Below, piece by piece: positions 62,316 to 64,000 of a stretch of 64,000 nt of DNA. The notes beneath the pieces are model-generated. The model had not been told where the DNA came from, did no database searches, and was given only the letters and a program-made list of their open reading frames with translations. A program made the translations under genes and the position numbers. Each line of letters begins with the position of its first letter. The first letter of the stretch is position 1. This stretch comes from Verrucomicrobia subdivision 3 bacterium UBA693 (GTDB lineage Bacteria; Verrucomicrobiota; Verrucomicrobiia; Limisphaerales; UBA8199), in assembly GCA_002298785.1 (NCBI GenBank), contig DBMR01000071.1, forward strand, positions 1-64,000, in the 5' to 3' direction.

Positions 62316-64000
62316 CTACCAGATCTTCGACCGGGCTTCAAGCGGGCGCCACATCGCATCGCCCTCCTTGATTCCAAAAGCCTGGAAAAACTCGGCCATG
62401 TTGACATGCGCACCGATGGCTCGAAATTGACCGGGACTGTGGGGATCAACTGTAACCAGTCGGCGAATCTCCGCGTCCCGACAATTGATGCGCCACATCT
62501 GAGACAGTGAAATGAAGAAACGCTGTTCCGGAGTGAAACCATCGATTTTCCTGCGCGAGGCGGGATCCTTTTGCAGAGCGCGCTGCAGCGCTTCGTAGGC
62601 AATGCTGGCACCGCCAAGGTCCGCGATGTTCTCTCCCAGGGTAAGCTTCCCGTTCAAATGCAGCCCAGGCAGCGGCTCATAAGCATTATATTGATCCACG
62701 ACCTTCCGGGCGCGCGCCTCGAACGCCACGCGGTCGGCTTCCTGCCACCAATCGTTGAGGTTCCCGTTGGCGTCGTATTTTCGCCCCTGGTCATCATATC
62801 CATGGGTAATCTCGTGCCCAATCACAACGCCGATCGCGCCGTAGTTCACCGCCTCGTCCAGGTTGGGGTCGAAAAAGGGCGGTTGCAGGATTCCCGCGGG
62901 GAAAACGATTTCGTTCTGCGTTCCGTTGAAGTAGGCATTCACGGTTTGCGGGGTCATGTTCCACTCCGTCCGATCCACCGGCCCACCCACGCGCGCCAAC
63001 CGGCGACGCACTTCAAACGCCGTCGCGCGCTGCACATTTCCAAAAAGGTCATCAGCTCGAATTTCGACGCCGCCATAATCCCGGAACTTGTCGGGATGCC
63101 CGATCTTCTGCGTAAACCGGTCGAATTTGGCCAGGGCTTTGGCCCGCGTCGCTTCGCTCATCCAGTCCAGCTTTGTCAATCGGTCGTGAAAGACGGCTTT
63201 GACGTTTTGCACCAGTTCGCCCATGCGCAGTCGGGCCTGCGGCGGGAAGTGCCGCGCTACGTAGAGCTGTCCCAGCGCCTCCCCAATCGAGCCGTCGATG
63301 AATCGCGCCGCAATTTGCCAGCGGGGCTCCGGCACTTGTTGGTCCCGCAAGATCCGATCATTAAACGCGAAGTTCTCGGTCTCCGCCGCCGCGTGGAGGT
63401 ACGGCGCGGCGGCATTCAGCACGTGCCACTTGAGATAAACCTTCCAATCATCGAGGGGGCGATCCACCAACAGGCCGTAGAGGGCCTGAAAAAATTCCGG
63501 CTGGCCAACGATCACTTCCTGGATCGATCCAGCGCCGAGCGCCTTTAAATAGCCCGCCAGCGGCATGGCCGGGTATTCCGCGGTGATTTCGCTGACCGTG
63601 AACTTGTTATAATTGGCGACCGGATCGCGCAGCTCCACCCGGGCTTTGGAGGCCCTGGCCAGCGCCGTTTCGATTTCAATGATCGTGGACGTCTGAGCTT
63701 TGGCCTCGGATTCCGGCGTGCCCAGAAGCTGCAGCATGCGGATCACGTGGTCATGGTAAGCTTGTAGCTGCTTGGAAAAGGATTCCTGCAAATAATAGTC
63801 TCGATCCGGCAGGCTCAATCCGCCCTGCCCCAGTTGCAGCCCATAAACGTCGCTGCGCCGGGCGTCGGGTCGTGCGTCGACGTTAAAGCAAGCCCGTATG
63901 CCACGTCGGTGCAGATCCGCCAGGAGTGGCACCAACTGTTCGTCCTCCTTAAGTTCGTTGATGAGCTTCAGGTCCCCGGCGATCGGTGCAAATTTCAACG
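62316..64000 (-). CDS. M13-family metallopeptidase, 5' end outside the window
   Basis: At least 561 residues of a neprilysin/PepO-type zinc peptidase. The frame stays open to base 64000 and the apparent first residues (MKFAPIAGDLK, from TTG) are internal, so the N-terminus, including any signal, lies beyond the right edge. The zinc motif HEITH is in IGHEITHGYDDQGRKYD, with the third ligand in GENIADLGG. The substrate-site NAYFNGTQNEIVFPAGIL and the C-terminal WR-INCRD and SKIW are typical of M13. Such enzymes cleave small peptides, often on the cell surface. Confidence 0.95.
   Translation of the reverse strand, partial: LKFAPIAGDLKLINELKEDEQLVPLLADLHRRGIRACFNVDARPDARRSDVYGLQLGQGGLSLPDRDYYLQESFSKQLQAYHDHVIRMLQLLGTPESEAKAQTSTIIEIETALARASKARVELRDPVANYNKFTVSEITAEYPAMPLAGYLKALGAGSIQEVIVGQPEFFQALYGLLVDRPLDDWKVYLKWHVLNAAAPYLHAAAETENFAFNDRILRDQQVPEPRWQIAARFIDGSIGEALGQLYVARHFPPQARLRMGELVQNVKAVFHDRLTKLDWMSEATRAKALAKFDRFTQKIGHPDKFRDYGGVEIRADDLFGNVQRATAFEVRRRLARVGGPVDRTEWNMTPQTVNAYFNGTQNEIVFPAGILQPPFFDPNLDEAVNYGAIGVVIGHEITHGYDDQGRKYDANGNLNDWWQEADRVAFEARARKVVDQYNAYEPLPGLHLNGKLTLGENIADLGGASIAYEALQRALQKDPASRRKIDGFTPEQRFFISLSQMWRINCRDAEIRRLVTVDPHSPGQFRAIGAHVNMAEFFQAFGIKEGDAMWRPLEARSKIW

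Overview
The window most likely comes from a member of the Verrucomicrobiota (Pedosphaera/Limisphaerales type). This is inferred from gene content: PEP-CTERM proteins, autotransporter-type beta-strand repeat proteins without a barrel, two-component propeller (Reg_prop) sensor kinases paired with NarL-type regulators, Tat-exported Gfo/Idh/MocA oxidoreductases, a class II B12-dependent ribonucleotide reductase and the futalosine menaquinone enzyme MqnC. DNA is GC-rich and nearly all genes look intact. No transposase, integrase, phage module, rRNA or CRISPR array was seen.

Layout. 1-6.6 kb: a large secreted beta-repeat protein with MBG domains that runs off the left edge (open frame 1-2731, minus), a DUF1801/YdeI protein, a GH42-like glycosidase and miaA. 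7.0-9.3 kb: four short orphan genes on the plus strand, separated by imperfect palindromes that resemble integron attC sites. 9.3-13.4 kb: nrdJ with a palindrome-rich leader and a small CBM48-type protein. 13.8-19.6 kb: plus-strand Gfo/Idh/MocA oxidoreductase, HEAT protein, mqnC and galM. 19.6-22.3 kb: speA and a membrane protein on the minus strand. 22.5-24.5 kb: Nif3-like protein and a family 2 glycosyltransferase. 24.5-35.2 kb: two paralogous PEP-CTERM proteins that share a promoter-like element flank a Reg_prop kinase/NarL pair, an internally duplicated beta-repeat protein, an exported alpha-helical protein and a Tat-exported sugar isomerase-like protein. 35.4-39.3 kb: tightly packed ispF, 93-aa gene, class I amidotransferase, NtrC-type regulator and gmd. 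39.4-43.7 kb: PhoR/PhoB-type pair, a second Tat Gfo/Idh/MocA protein, rnhB and tRNA-Thr(CGT).

43.9-62.2 kb is the most unusual block: eight consecutive minus-strand genes. They encode a receiver-only regulator, three exported proteins of unknown function (628 aa, a tail-fibre-like 528 aa protein and a 2919 aa giant), a small calcium-repeat protein, a MORN/YwqK-like protein, and a Reg_prop sensor kinase with its NarL-type regulator. Spacing is short and there is one ATGA overlap, so the block may be a self-regulated locus for an extracellular or cell-surface structure. The window ends inside an M13 metallopeptidase gene that continues past the right edge.

Functional theme: carbohydrate handling (GH42-like enzyme, galM, oxidoreductases, sugar isomerase, gmd, glycosyltransferase), large secreted repeat proteins, and several signalling pairs placed beside them, interspersed with housekeeping genes (miaA, nrdJ, mqnC, speA, ispF, rnhB). 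All function calls come from reading translations; no database search was possible.
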